From Candidatus Atribacteria bacterium 1244-E10-H5-B2 (lineage in GTDB: Bacteria > Atribacterota > JS1 > SB-45 > 34-128): a stretch of DNA of 11,089 nucleotides. The notes under the pieces are model-generated. The model worked only from the letters and a program-made list of their open reading frames with translations, was not told the origin of the DNA and made no database searches. A program made the position numbers and the translations under genes. Location: positions 1 through 11,089 of the forward strand of contig NMQN01000602.1 in the NCBI GenBank assembly GCA_003575245.1, read 5' to 3'. Shown here piece by piece: positions 6,054 through 11,089 of this stretch (position 1 is the first letter of the stretch; each line of letters opens with the position of its first letter).

Positions 6054-6326
6054 TTAATTTCTCCCGAACATTGTTCGTAAACATTTTTCTTCAACAGATA
6101 TTCGCTTGGGAATAAAGTTTATACAGCCTTGTCCTGGGAGTCCATCATCTACGAAATCTCCGACACATAAATTTTTGCATTTTCCACATTTCCGGACTTC
6201 TCTTGGCATTGAGTTTTTTCTATATTTTAGTTCTACTCCACAGCAAATTAATTTCGGCACGAAAGACATCTTCCCTTCTTTTTCCCAATCTTCACGTATT
6301 TCTTTAATTTTCTGATTCTTTGTCAT
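6054..6326 (-). CDS. Cysteine-rich, probable zinc-binding protein, 90 aa
   Basis: After a charged helical N-terminus, cysteines at 28-29 (CCG) and 47 and 50 (CGKC) form a plausible four-cysteine zinc ribbon, with further cysteines at 54, 68 and 82. Zinc ribbons in small phage proteins usually bind nucleic acid or another protein. I do not recognise a family. AAGGAGG precedes the ATG. It is the first of the tightly packed small genes 6326-5385. Some of the extra cysteines could bind a second metal. Confidence 0.65.
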   Translation of the reverse strand: MTKNQKIKEIREDWEKEGKMSFVPKLICCGVELKYRKNSMPREVRKCGKCKNLCVGDFVDDGLPGQGCINFIPKRISVEEKCLRTMFGRN

Positions 6327-6390
6327 TTCAAATTCCTCCTTAAATTTAATAAATAACTTGCTTATTACCCCCTTTCATTTAATATTTAAT

Positions 6391-6903
6391 TTAAACAGCC
6401 TGAATTACTCTATGTTTTTGCTTATATTCTCTATTGTATTTCCTGATCCCTTCCCTATTCTTTTCTATCCAGAGTTTTCTCCTGGCTTGACAAGCTTCTT
6501 TATTTGCCTGGTAGTATTTCAAGTTTCTTTCCTTAATCGCTTTTTTATTGCTCTTGTACCATTTTGAAGCAAGCTCTTTTAATTGCTCCCCGTGTTTCTC
6601 CCGATAGTTCCTAGAATAAGCACTCTTTTGCCCTTTATCGGTATCGCGGTATTCCTTACACTTAATCAATATTCGTTCCTTGTTCTGATAGTAATATTTC
6701 AGATACTCCAATATTTTGCAGGCCTTGCAGATATTGGTCCGGCCTTCAACATTCCTTTTATCTACCGAAAACTTAAAGATCGGTTTTTTCTGTTCACATT
6801 TTGAGCAAATCTTAAATTTTATAGTTTTTATTCTGTCCTTCCGGTCCTCGAGGTTTTGCTCGATATCAGAATAACGAGTATCAAATTCAAATTCTTTTTC
6901 CAT
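6391..6903 (-). CDS. Zinc-finger protein with tyrosine/lysine helical repeats, HNH-associated type
   Basis: This 170-aa, very basic protein carries an N-terminal treble-clef-like zinc finger with C33, C36, C59 and C62 (CSKCEQKKPIFKFSVDKR ... CKAC). A long helical region follows, with repeated Y-x-x-N-K-E/R units (KYYYQNKERI, KWYKSNKKAIKER, KYYQANKEACQAR, RKYNREYKQK). Many phage HNH or endonuclease-VII-like proteins begin with exactly this kind of finger and repeats, then carry an HNH nuclease at the C-terminus. Here the protein ends without any recognisable HNH histidines. It is either a truncated homing-type nuclease or a DNA-binding protein in its own right. AAGGAAG precedes the ATG; the next gene starts 64 bp downstream. 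Confidence 0.65.
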   Translation of the reverse strand: MEKEFEFDTRYSDIEQNLEDRKDRIKTIKFKICSKCEQKKPIFKFSVDKRNVEGRTNICKACKILEYLKYYYQNKERILIKCKEYRDTDKGQKSAYSRNYREKHGEQLKELASKWYKSNKKAIKERNLKYYQANKEACQARRKLWIEKNREGIRKYNREYKQKHRVIQAV

Positions 6904-6946
6904 TGGCTAACCACTTCCTTAAAAATTGTTAGACTTCAGTATTTTA

Positions 6947-7345
6947 TCACCCCCTTTCATTATTTCTTTTATTTGCTATATAAAGCATAACTTCAACCGC
7001 CCTGATTCTTTCACCTGTCAATCCTGTAAGTTCTTCAATTACTTCTAAGGAAAGTGCCTCTTTCGGCCTATAAAATTTATACATTGTTACACCTTCATTA
7101 TCCGGATCTTTCTTTTCTTCAATCATTTCAGCACTTAATCTTTTAAAGTTTTCTTTAGAGAGTTCTATCCCTTTCGATCTGTGTAATAGAAGATATGTTT
7201 TACTATCTTCGAATACCTCTTCAAGTTGTTTCTCATCTCCAAAATCCCTTCTTTCCATTTCTGTTTTACCCCCTTCCTTTTCGGATTGCAGGTCCAGCAA
7301 ATTGCATTCCCTGCTACTTAAACCGTCCCTGTTACTTTCGGCCAT
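6947..7345 (-). CDS. Unknown acidic protein, 132 aa
   Basis: I do not recognise this protein. The N-terminal half is polar and probably disordered (many S, E, G). The C-terminal half is ordered, with an amphipathic helix (LSKENFKRLSAEMIEE) and a closing helical segment (ALSLEVIEELTGLTGERIRAVEVMLYIANKR) that reads like a small HTH or helical bundle. The start at 7345 is chosen because AAGGGGGG lies just upstream; an in-frame ATG 30 bp earlier lacks a good site. A promoter candidate lies at 7420-7448 and inverted AGGCTA elements in its leader. It is the first gene after the integrase and could be a regulator of the accessory operon. Confidence 0.65.
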   Translation of the reverse strand: MAESNRDGLSSRECNLLDLQSEKEGGKTEMERRDFGDEKQLEEVFEDSKTYLLLHRSKGIELSKENFKRLSAEMIEEKKDPDNEGVTMYKFYRPKEALSLEVIEELTGLTGERIRAVEVMLYIANKRNNERG

Positions 7346-7381
7346 AATCAACCCCCCTTCAATTAGGTAACTCATCAGAAT

Positions 7382-7409
7382 AGGCTAAAATAACTTCCCT
7401 GGGTAGCCT
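7382..7409. promoter_or_regulatory. Inverted AGGCTA pair, protein-binding site candidate
   Basis: AGGCTA at 7382-7387 faces TAGCCT at 7404-7409, forming a 28-bp inverted pair with flanks that also agree (AATAGGCTA against TTATTAGGCTA read on the other strand). A similar pair sits at 7572-7597 and a variant AATAAGGCTTA at 7495-7505. Such dispersed inverted sites are typical of recombinase arm sites or operators. This pair overlaps the leader of the 132-aa gene. Confidence 0.5.
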
Positions 7410-7419
7410 AATAAGGTTT

Positions 7420-7448
7420 ATTTGATCTCTAACGTTACTTTATGTCAA
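7420..7448 (-). promoter_or_regulatory. Promoter candidate of the accessory operon
   Basis: On the minus strand TTGACA (7448-7443) is followed after 17 bp by TCAAAT (7425-7420), a perfect -35 with a 4-of-6 -10 box. It lies upstream of the 132-aa gene. The AGGCTA pair at 7382-7409 falls just downstream of the start point, where a bound protein could block it. Confidence 0.5.
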
Positions 7449-7571
7449 CCCCCTTCCTGGCCTTAGGTCTTTAAAATAGCTAAGAGATAAGACAAATAAG
7501 GCTTAATCTGTTATTGACCCCTTTTTTAGACCTTCAAATTTGCGTTTTAAGAGGGGTATACCTTTTTTAAT

Positions 7572-7597
7572 AGGCTATCGTAAGCGTATATTAGCCT
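7572..7597. other. Inverted AGGCTA pair, candidate recombination core (attP)
   Basis: AGGCTA (7572-7577) and TAGCCT (7592-7597) face each other across 14 bp. Two inverted arms of about 9 bp around an 8-bp centre are the usual geometry of a tyrosine-recombinase core site. It lies 52 bp downstream of the integrase stop, where attP sites of integrative elements often sit. Other copies of the arm motif in the same 220-bp interval (7379-7387, 7404-7414, 7495-7505) could be accessory sites. On the plus strand the pair is followed by five T and could also act as a terminator. Confidence 0.4.
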
Positions 7598-7631
7598 TTT
7601 TCGTTAAAAACTTGCACCTTCTTTTAGTATG

Positions 7632-7652
7632 ATAGCCCGGGACCCGAGCTAT
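7632..7652. other. GC-rich near-palindrome at the integrase stop codon
   Basis: TAGCCCGGGACCCGAGCTA (7633-7651) is a palindrome with one mismatched pair, extended by one further pair on each side. It stands out as GC-rich in an AT-rich neighbourhood and overlaps the integrase TAG. It could be the attachment core, or a transcript-end hairpin for the integrase, although no U-tract follows on the minus strand. Confidence 0.4.
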
Positions 7653-8227
7653 ATGTTTATTTCTTCTTCCATTTTATTAACTTCTTCCCGGTTGATCCCG
7701 ATATATCTTTTTGTTACTGTCGTTGATCGGTGGCCTAATTTTTCGCTTATCATCTCGATACTTGCGCCGTGATACACCCGAGCCTGATAGCCCCAGGTCT
7801 TTCTAAAGGAATGAGAGGAATAGCTTTCGCCTTCCAACCCTACCGCCTTAGTCCATTCTTTGATTAGATACCACAGGCCAACGTTATCTAATGGCTTGTT
7901 ACTTCTTTTAGATTTAAAAAGATACTGATCGGGATTAAATACTTTAGCCTTGCTGAAATAATAATTCAGAGCTTCCCGGATAGCCTCGTTCATTCTGATT
8001 TTTCTTTGCTTTTTTGTCTTGCTTTCAGTTATATAAAGATATTCTTTTATATTGCCTTTTCCGTCCAGGATATCTGACACTTTGATTTTGAGAAGGTCCC
8101 CGGACCGTAAAGCCAAATTTATACCCACACAAAATAAAAGATAATTTCTTTTATCGGGTTCCTCTCTTAGATTTTTCTTAATAGCCAAAATCTTTTTAGG
8201 ATCACGGATCGGTTCTACTGTATTCAT
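7649..8227 (-). CDS. int: Tyrosine recombinase (integrase), catalytic domain only
   Basis: This 192-aa protein carries the full tyrosine-recombinase active set: R41 in LALRSGDLL, a beta-hairpin lysine near K70, H139-x-x-R142 in SHSFRKTW, H166 in KLGHRS and the nucleophile Y175 in VTKRYIG. It catalyses site-specific strand exchange through a 3'-phosphotyrosine link. Phage integrases of this family usually have 300-400 aa; the arm-binding and core-binding N-terminal domains are missing. Nothing upstream suggests a lost N-terminus: the ATG has AAGGGGGT before it and a consensus promoter follows at the right distance. Short forms like this occur in satellites and as plasmid dimer resolvases, so resolution of multimers is a second possible role. 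Confidence 0.92.
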   Translation of the reverse strand: MNTVEPIRDPKKILAIKKNLREEPDKRNYLLFCVGINLALRSGDLLKIKVSDILDGKGNIKEYLYITESKTKKQRKIRMNEAIREALNYYFSKAKVFNPDQYLFKSKRSNKPLDNVGLWYLIKEWTKAVGLEGESYSSHSFRKTWGYQARVYHGASIEMISEKLGHRSTTVTKRYIGINREEVNKMEEEINI

Positions 8228-8278
8228 TTAATCTATACCCCCTTATAACTTAATATTATAATCATATATTACACTAAC

Positions 8279-8307
8279 ATTATATAATATTAAAATAAAG
8301 ATGTCAA
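8279..8307 (-). promoter_or_regulatory. Perfect consensus sigma-70 promoter of the integrase
   Basis: On the minus strand TTGACA (8307-8302) and TATAAT (8284-8279) are both exact and separated by 17 bp. Transcription would start about 45 nt before the integrase ATG. AT-rich near-palindromic half sites (TAATATTATAAT 8251-8262 and ATTATATAATATTA 8279-8292) flank and overlap the -10, which suggests control by a bound protein. Confidence 0.85.
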
Positions 8308-8398
8308 GCAATCTTTGAAATCCTTTATTTATATAGGTTCTGGCCTGTATATTCGACCTTAAAATATCTTAATATAATAACACAAGAATTAAGTATCT

Positions 8399-8436
8399 CC
8401 GAATTAATTCGGTAAGGCCTTCTACCGAAATATTCG
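8399..8436. promoter_or_regulatory. Paired CCGAA-TTCGG palindromes, operator candidates
   Basis: CCGAATTAATTCGG (8399-8412) is a perfect 14-bp palindrome. A second site CCGAA-ATA-TTCGG (8424-8436) shares its half sites, and the interval between them holds CGGTA/TACCG and AAGGCCTT. Two like palindromes 25 bp apart, about 100 bp upstream of the integrase promoter, suggest binding by a dimeric regulator. The remainder of the 260-bp gap shows no gene. Confidence 0.5.
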
Positions 8437-8441
8437 GGAAA

Positions 8442-8458
8442 CGAAAAAGAATTTTTCG
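8442..8458 (-). terminator. Short hairpin, likely terminator after the 64-aa gene
   Basis: CGAAAAA (8442-8448) and TTTTTCG (8452-8458) form a 7-bp stem with a 3-nt loop. On the minus strand the right side of the stem is itself T-rich and is followed by TTTCCC. It lies 30 bp past the stop of the 64-aa gene and upstream of the integrase promoter, so it would separate the two transcripts. Confidence 0.45.
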
Positions 8459-8488
8459 ATACCCCTCTTTTGCCCTTAAACAGCCTCT

Positions 8489-8683
8489 TTACTTAACAAA
8501 ACTATTAGTGTATTCAACTTTTATTTCTATCCTTTCCCGTCTTTCCTTCTCCATTGTCTTTGCCTTAGCTATAACCAAAGCGTAAAAATCCCTCTCGTTA
8601 ATTTTATCCTCTTTCACAGAATTGACCATTACCTGATAGAAATTATCAAATCGATCCAGGAATTTAATTCTTTCAGGAACCAT
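8489..8683 (-). CDS. Unknown 64-aa protein
   Basis: I do not recognise this protein. It is helical and charged (VPERIKFLDRFDNFYQVMVNSVKEDKINERDFYALVIAKAKTMEKERRERIEIKVEY). The ATG at 8683 is preferred over the GTG pair 15 bp upstream because AGTGGTGA then lies at normal ribosome-site distance. It overlaps the end of the 103-aa gene by 11 nt and is surely translated with it. Position after the origin suggests a replication or regulatory accessory factor. Confidence 0.6.
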   Translation of the reverse strand: MVPERIKFLDRFDNFYQVMVNSVKEDKINERDFYALVIAKAKTMEKERRERIEIKVEYTNSFVK

Positions 8684-8984
8684 TATTCTTTTCACCACTT
8701 TTTTTTGCTTTTTCTAAATTAAATTGGTATAAGGTTACTGTTTCCCAATCTTCATATCCGCCCGGATAATCTTTATAGTCTATTCCCAATTCGGATAAGA
8801 GCTGAGAAACTTCGCTCATCACATCAGAAAAGATACTATCCTTTTTAGCCTGGGGTATATCCTTACACTTTAGTAGTTCCGAAAGAGTAAAGACATATCC
8901 GAGATCCTTAAAAGGTTTATTAAGCCGATTGAAACACCTGGCAAGATTCCGAATATGTTTCTCGCTTTCTTTGTTAATTAGCAT
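8673..8984 (-). CDS. Unknown 103-aa protein next to the origin
   Basis: I do not recognise this protein. It begins with a basic helical part (KESEKHIRNLARCFNRLNKPFKDLG), continues with TLSELLKCKDIPQAKKDSIFSDVMSEVSQLLSELGI, and ends in an aromatic and acidic loop (YKDYPGGYEDWETVTLYQF) with a polar tail. The ATG has a very good site (AAGGCGGTGAT), the same type as before the replication gene. It is the first gene after the iteron region, so a role in replication control is possible but unproven. Confidence 0.65.
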   Translation of the reverse strand: MLINKESEKHIRNLARCFNRLNKPFKDLGYVFTLSELLKCKDIPQAKKDSIFSDVMSEVSQLLSELGIDYKDYPGGYEDWETVTLYQFNLEKAKKSGEKNNGS

Positions 8985-9002
8985 TAGATCACCGCCTTTT
9001 TA

Positions 9003-9322
9003 AAATTAACTCATTTTTGGGTCCTTATATATCAACGCTTTTAGAGGTTAATTTTACTCTTTGAAATTAACTGAAATTAACCCCCCTGCTCTGAAAGTCT
9101 TATTTTATAATACTTATATATAATAATATATATTATTTATATAGTTAATTTCTTAATTACAAGAACCTAGTGGGGGTAGTTTGATTCTTTCCGTGTATAA
9201 GGTTTGTGTAATTAACAAATTAACCCCCCTGCTCAAAATTGTGATCCCTATAAAATAAGGTTTTTTTTGCCGTTAGGTTAATTTCAACCCCGAAATTAAC
9301 CCGAAATTAACCCGAAATTAAT
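9003..9322. other. Candidate replication origin with AAATTAAC iterons and AT-rich core
   Basis: The 8-mer AAATTAAC occurs at least nine times in 320 bp, in both orientations: plus-strand copies at 9003, 9064, 9074, 9217, 9293 and 9304, minus-strand copies at 9047-9054, 9144-9151 and 9277-9284, and a variant at 9315. Three copies of GAAATTAACCC stand in tandem at exactly 11-bp spacing (9292, 9303, 9314), and GGTTAATTTC/GAAATTAACC form an inverted pair at 9276-9301. An exact 18-bp repeat, AAATTAACCCCCCTGCTC, recurs at 9074-9091 and 9217-9234. Between the clusters, about 9102-9165 is nearly pure A/T and could be the melting region. It directly follows, and slightly overlaps, the replication gene's 3' end. 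No gene is visible here. Confidence 0.75.
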
Positions 9323-10829
9323 TAATGGCCACATACACGCTTCTTGGCCTCCCCCCTTCACTACCCGGCAAAGGTTTTAAACTCATAATATAAATAGATT
9401 CCTTTTCCACCAGGGTTTTTTCTATATCGGTTCCAATCCTCCATCGTAAATTAAACTTTTCGATAATATCTGCTTTATAGACCTTTCCTCTTTTCTTGAT
9501 GTATCTTTCAATCTCTCTGGTTAACATCTGTTCCTCATTTAGCCCGATAGTCTCGGAGACCATTGGCTTTGCCGATTCGGTTATAAAATTTAAAGCCCGG
9601 GTTGCATAGTAAAAGGCTTCTTCCGATATGCTCGTATTGCCACCCAGAGCCGCCTCGTAGAGCATAGATAACTTTATACAGTGGGTCTCTATCCTTGAAA
9701 AGAAAGCATTTAGATATCCCGGTTCTCTATTTTTATGGATTTTTAAAGCCCAATCGTTAAAATCCTTTCCGATCAGTTCTCGGCCCATCTCCTGATTATA
9801 GTATTTATTCCGGATATCCTCTAACTCCTTAGCCAATTTCTTTACATCTGATTCGTCAAGAATTCCAGGCCAGGTGAGATATTTCTCTTTTTCTATACAA
9901 GTTATCAGGTAAATTCTACCGAAAAAGCCAAGTTCTAGATCCTCAAGAGAGAAATATTTTGAAAAACTTGCTGGGATACAGCCACCCAAAAAACTGACAG
10001 CGGTTTCTCCGACAATAAACTCTTCTTTGCTCAGTTTTTTCTTAAAAGGTTTGCTATCCCAAAGATCTATAAAAAACTCCTGAGAGGCAATCCAGGAGCC
10101 TCGAGTATTCCAAGATTTTAAGATTTTTGCAAACTCCTGCCAACGGATAAATCCCACTTCCCGACCACCTGCCTGACCGATAGAGAGAGCTTTCGTCAAA
10201 CCCTCTTCGCTCCCAACGCTCGGGAGCAGGAGATCTTTGTCGATTTCCCATAAAATCTTAACTGGGGTATCAATCGCCGTTCCTTTTCTGAATCCTGAGG
10301 GAGCTAAAAAAACACACCATATATTAGGATAAAGTCTTCTTGTTTCCCAATTAACAAAAACTTCTTTTCCCAGGACCGTTGCGAGAGTTGTCATCGCTCC
10401 CCAAAATAAAAAGGTCTTTGGAGTATCGGTTATCTCTGAGCAGATATCGACATAGTCTCTTAAAAAGCCCTTATCTGGGATTGCTTTTTCTAAAAGCCTG
10501 TTCAATCTTTTTTGATCTATTTCGTAGGATATGGCCGGTTTCGGAGAAATAGTAACAGTGATACTTTTAGAGGTCTTTTGCCTTGCCTCTCTGATAGCGA
10601 GATCCAATTCTGTCTCTAAATCAAGGTAACTAAATATCTTGTTCGCTATCAGATCTAATTTATGAATAGTCCTCTCGAGGTCCGGCAATTTAGCCAGTTC
10701 TTTTACCAGATTTTCCTTTACTGACTTTCTCACTTCTTCCGGATATTTGCCTTCCTTGAGATTGTTCGTTTCTAATTCGACAAATTCTGTTATTTCTTTT
10801 ATTCGTTCCTCTTCGTCTATTTTCGGCAT
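9318..10829 (-). CDS. DUF3987-type replication protein (helicase/primase-like ATPase)
   Basis: This 503-aa protein resembles the DUF3987 family found in phages and satellites as a replicative helicase or primase-helicase. Residues about 1-110 are helical and charged. The ATPase core follows: TFLFWGAMTTLATVLGKEV, then LYPNIWCVFLAPSGFRKGT with a Walker-A-like loop near 176-184, a Walker-B position IRWQEFAKIL near 228-237 in which the usual aspartate is replaced, and SFLGGCIPASFSKYF...ELGFFGRIYLITC near 279-311 with a likely arginine finger. The C-terminal 70 residues look like a winged helix that may bind DNA. No TOPRIM or zinc primase domain is present. The ATG at 10829 is preferred to the GTG at 10838 for ribosome-site spacing (AAAGGCGG). 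Iterons overlap its stop codon, linking it to the origin. Confidence 0.85.
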   Translation of the reverse strand: MPKIDEEERIKEITEFVELETNNLKEGKYPEEVRKSVKENLVKELAKLPDLERTIHKLDLIANKIFSYLDLETELDLAIREARQKTSKSITVTISPKPAISYEIDQKRLNRLLEKAIPDKGFLRDYVDICSEITDTPKTFLFWGAMTTLATVLGKEVFVNWETRRLYPNIWCVFLAPSGFRKGTAIDTPVKILWEIDKDLLLPSVGSEEGLTKALSIGQAGGREVGFIRWQEFAKILKSWNTRGSWIASQEFFIDLWDSKPFKKKLSKEEFIVGETAVSFLGGCIPASFSKYFSLEDLELGFFGRIYLITCIEKEKYLTWPGILDESDVKKLAKELEDIRNKYYNQEMGRELIGKDFNDWALKIHKNREPGYLNAFFSRIETHCIKLSMLYEAALGGNTSISEEAFYYATRALNFITESAKPMVSETIGLNEEQMLTREIERYIKKRGKVYKADIIEKFNLRWRIGTDIEKTLVEKESIYIMSLKPLPGSEGGRPRSVYVAIN

Positions 10830-10853
10830 ATTATACACCGCCTTTCTTTTTTT

Positions 10854-10931
10854 AGCCCGGCGGGATTAGATATAGAAGACGGTAAAACCTTCACCAATCC
10901 CACCAGGCTTTTAAGACCGGGTTTACCGGCC
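10854..10931 (-). ncRNA. Structured leader RNA before the replication gene
   Basis: In the minus-strand transcript 10909-10895 pairs with 10868-10854 over 15 positions, three of them G-U. Inside it, 10895-10890 pairs with 10886-10881 (six pairs, one G-U). Just upstream, 10931-10926 pairs with 10920-10915 (six pairs, one G-U). All wobbles would be C-A mismatches in a plus-strand RNA, so the fold is specific to the replication transcript. After the long stem comes a run of A, then the ribosome site AAAGGCGG, so it is not a terminator. It may be a cis-regulatory leader or a copy-control RNA; no known riboswitch is recognised. Confidence 0.6.
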
Positions 10932-10938
10932 AGTATTT

Positions 10939-11073
10939 TTATTTTTTTGACTTCGGTATTATCTTGAATCCCGGGTCATATTTATGTTTCGTTTTATTTC
11001 TTCGTTCTCTCATTTCCCGGATAGCTTGAAGCCTCTCTTTTTCCCTTTTGATTTTTTTTCTATCCTTTCCCAT
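10939..11073 (-). CDS. Small, very basic protein across the circle junction, 44 aa
   Basis: The ATG at 11071-11073 opens a 44-codon frame ending in TAA at 10939-10941. The protein is about half lysine and arginine: MGKDRKKIKREKERLQAIRE, then MRERRNKTKHKYDPGFKIIPKSKK. It reads as one basic helix with a tail and probably binds nucleic acid. The start lies in the terminal repeat, so the left copy (82 downward) is cut off by the window edge. On the closed circle its ATG overlaps the end of the 65-aa gene by 14 nt, with AAGGAG about 12 nt before it. I do not recognise a family. Confidence 0.6.
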   Translation of the reverse strand: MGKDRKKIKREKERLQAIREMRERRNKTKHKYDPGFKIIPKSKK

Positions 11074-11089
11074 TGCCTAATTTCAGCTC
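10996..11089. repeat. Terminal direct repeat, right copy (94 bp)
   Basis: It is identical to 5-98. It contains the start of the 44-aa gene, which is complete only in this copy. Confidence 0.95.

Noticed and set aside
6106..6804. Plus-strand frames opposite the cysteine-rich and zinc-finger genes
   Set aside because: Phenylalanine- and proline-rich translations typical of the antisense of lysine-rich genes.
6367..6961. 13-bp repeat ACCCCCTTTCATT at 6367-6379 and 6949-6961
   Set aside because: One copy is the coding end of the 132-aa gene and both look like ribosome-site-type purine runs; probably chance.
7632..7652. tRNA or tRNA 3' fragment
   Set aside because: The GC-rich palindrome lacks the GGTTCGA-type T-loop and no cloverleaf can be drawn; no tRNA or rRNA gene is seen in the window.
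9003..9322. CRISPR array
   Set aside because: The repeats are short, irregularly spaced and in both orientations with no spacers of uniform length; they fit iterons.
10054..10251. Minus-strand 65-codon frame inside the replication gene
   Set aside because: It is in another frame of a well supported gene and has no ribosome site of its own.

Overview
The window is one low-GC bacterial mobile element of about 11.0 kb, probably complete. Bases 5-98 are repeated exactly at 10996-11089 (94 bp), so the sequence closes into a circle of about 10,995 bp, or is a linear genome with a short terminal repeat. Every gene I can support lies on the minus strand. Shine-Dalgarno sequences are strong (AAGGAGG, GAGGTGA, AAGGCGGTGA), and TAA, TAG and TGA are all used as stops, so the standard bacterial code applies. 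The host cannot be named. Low GC, many lysines and strong ribosome sites fit a Firmicute or a low-GC anaerobic lineage.

Layout in the direction of transcription, crossing the circle junction. (1) Replication: a small winged-helix protein (266-69), a 44-aa basic protein that spans the junction (11073-10939), a structured RNA leader (10931-10854), and a DUF3987-type helicase/primase-like replication protein (10829-9318). An iteron-rich, AT-rich origin candidate follows (9322-9003), then two unknown proteins (8984-8489). (2) Integration: a short tyrosine recombinase (8227-7649) with a textbook consensus promoter, flanked by clustered inverted repeats that could be attachment or operator sites. 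(3) Accessory block 7345-4650: nine small proteins, most overlapping or nearly abutting, including two with cysteine clusters and one with a single membrane segment. (4) Packaging and capsid: large terminase (4526-2850); then, behind its own promoter, a Nu1/excisionase-like HTH protein (possible small terminase), an unknown 90-aa protein, an acidic coiled-coil scaffold-like protein and a lambda gpE-like major capsid protein (ends 688). The 420 bp beyond the capsid gene hold inverted repeats and a duplicated 50-bp hairpin unit.

The element can plausibly integrate, replicate, make a capsid shell and cut or pump DNA. I find no portal, head-tail connector, tail or recognisable lysis gene, and no room for a portal of usual size. 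The best reading is a capsid-forming phage satellite that borrows a portal and tail from a helper phage. It resembles capsid-forming PICIs in concept but has a smaller head gene set. A decayed or recombined prophage remnant is the main alternative.
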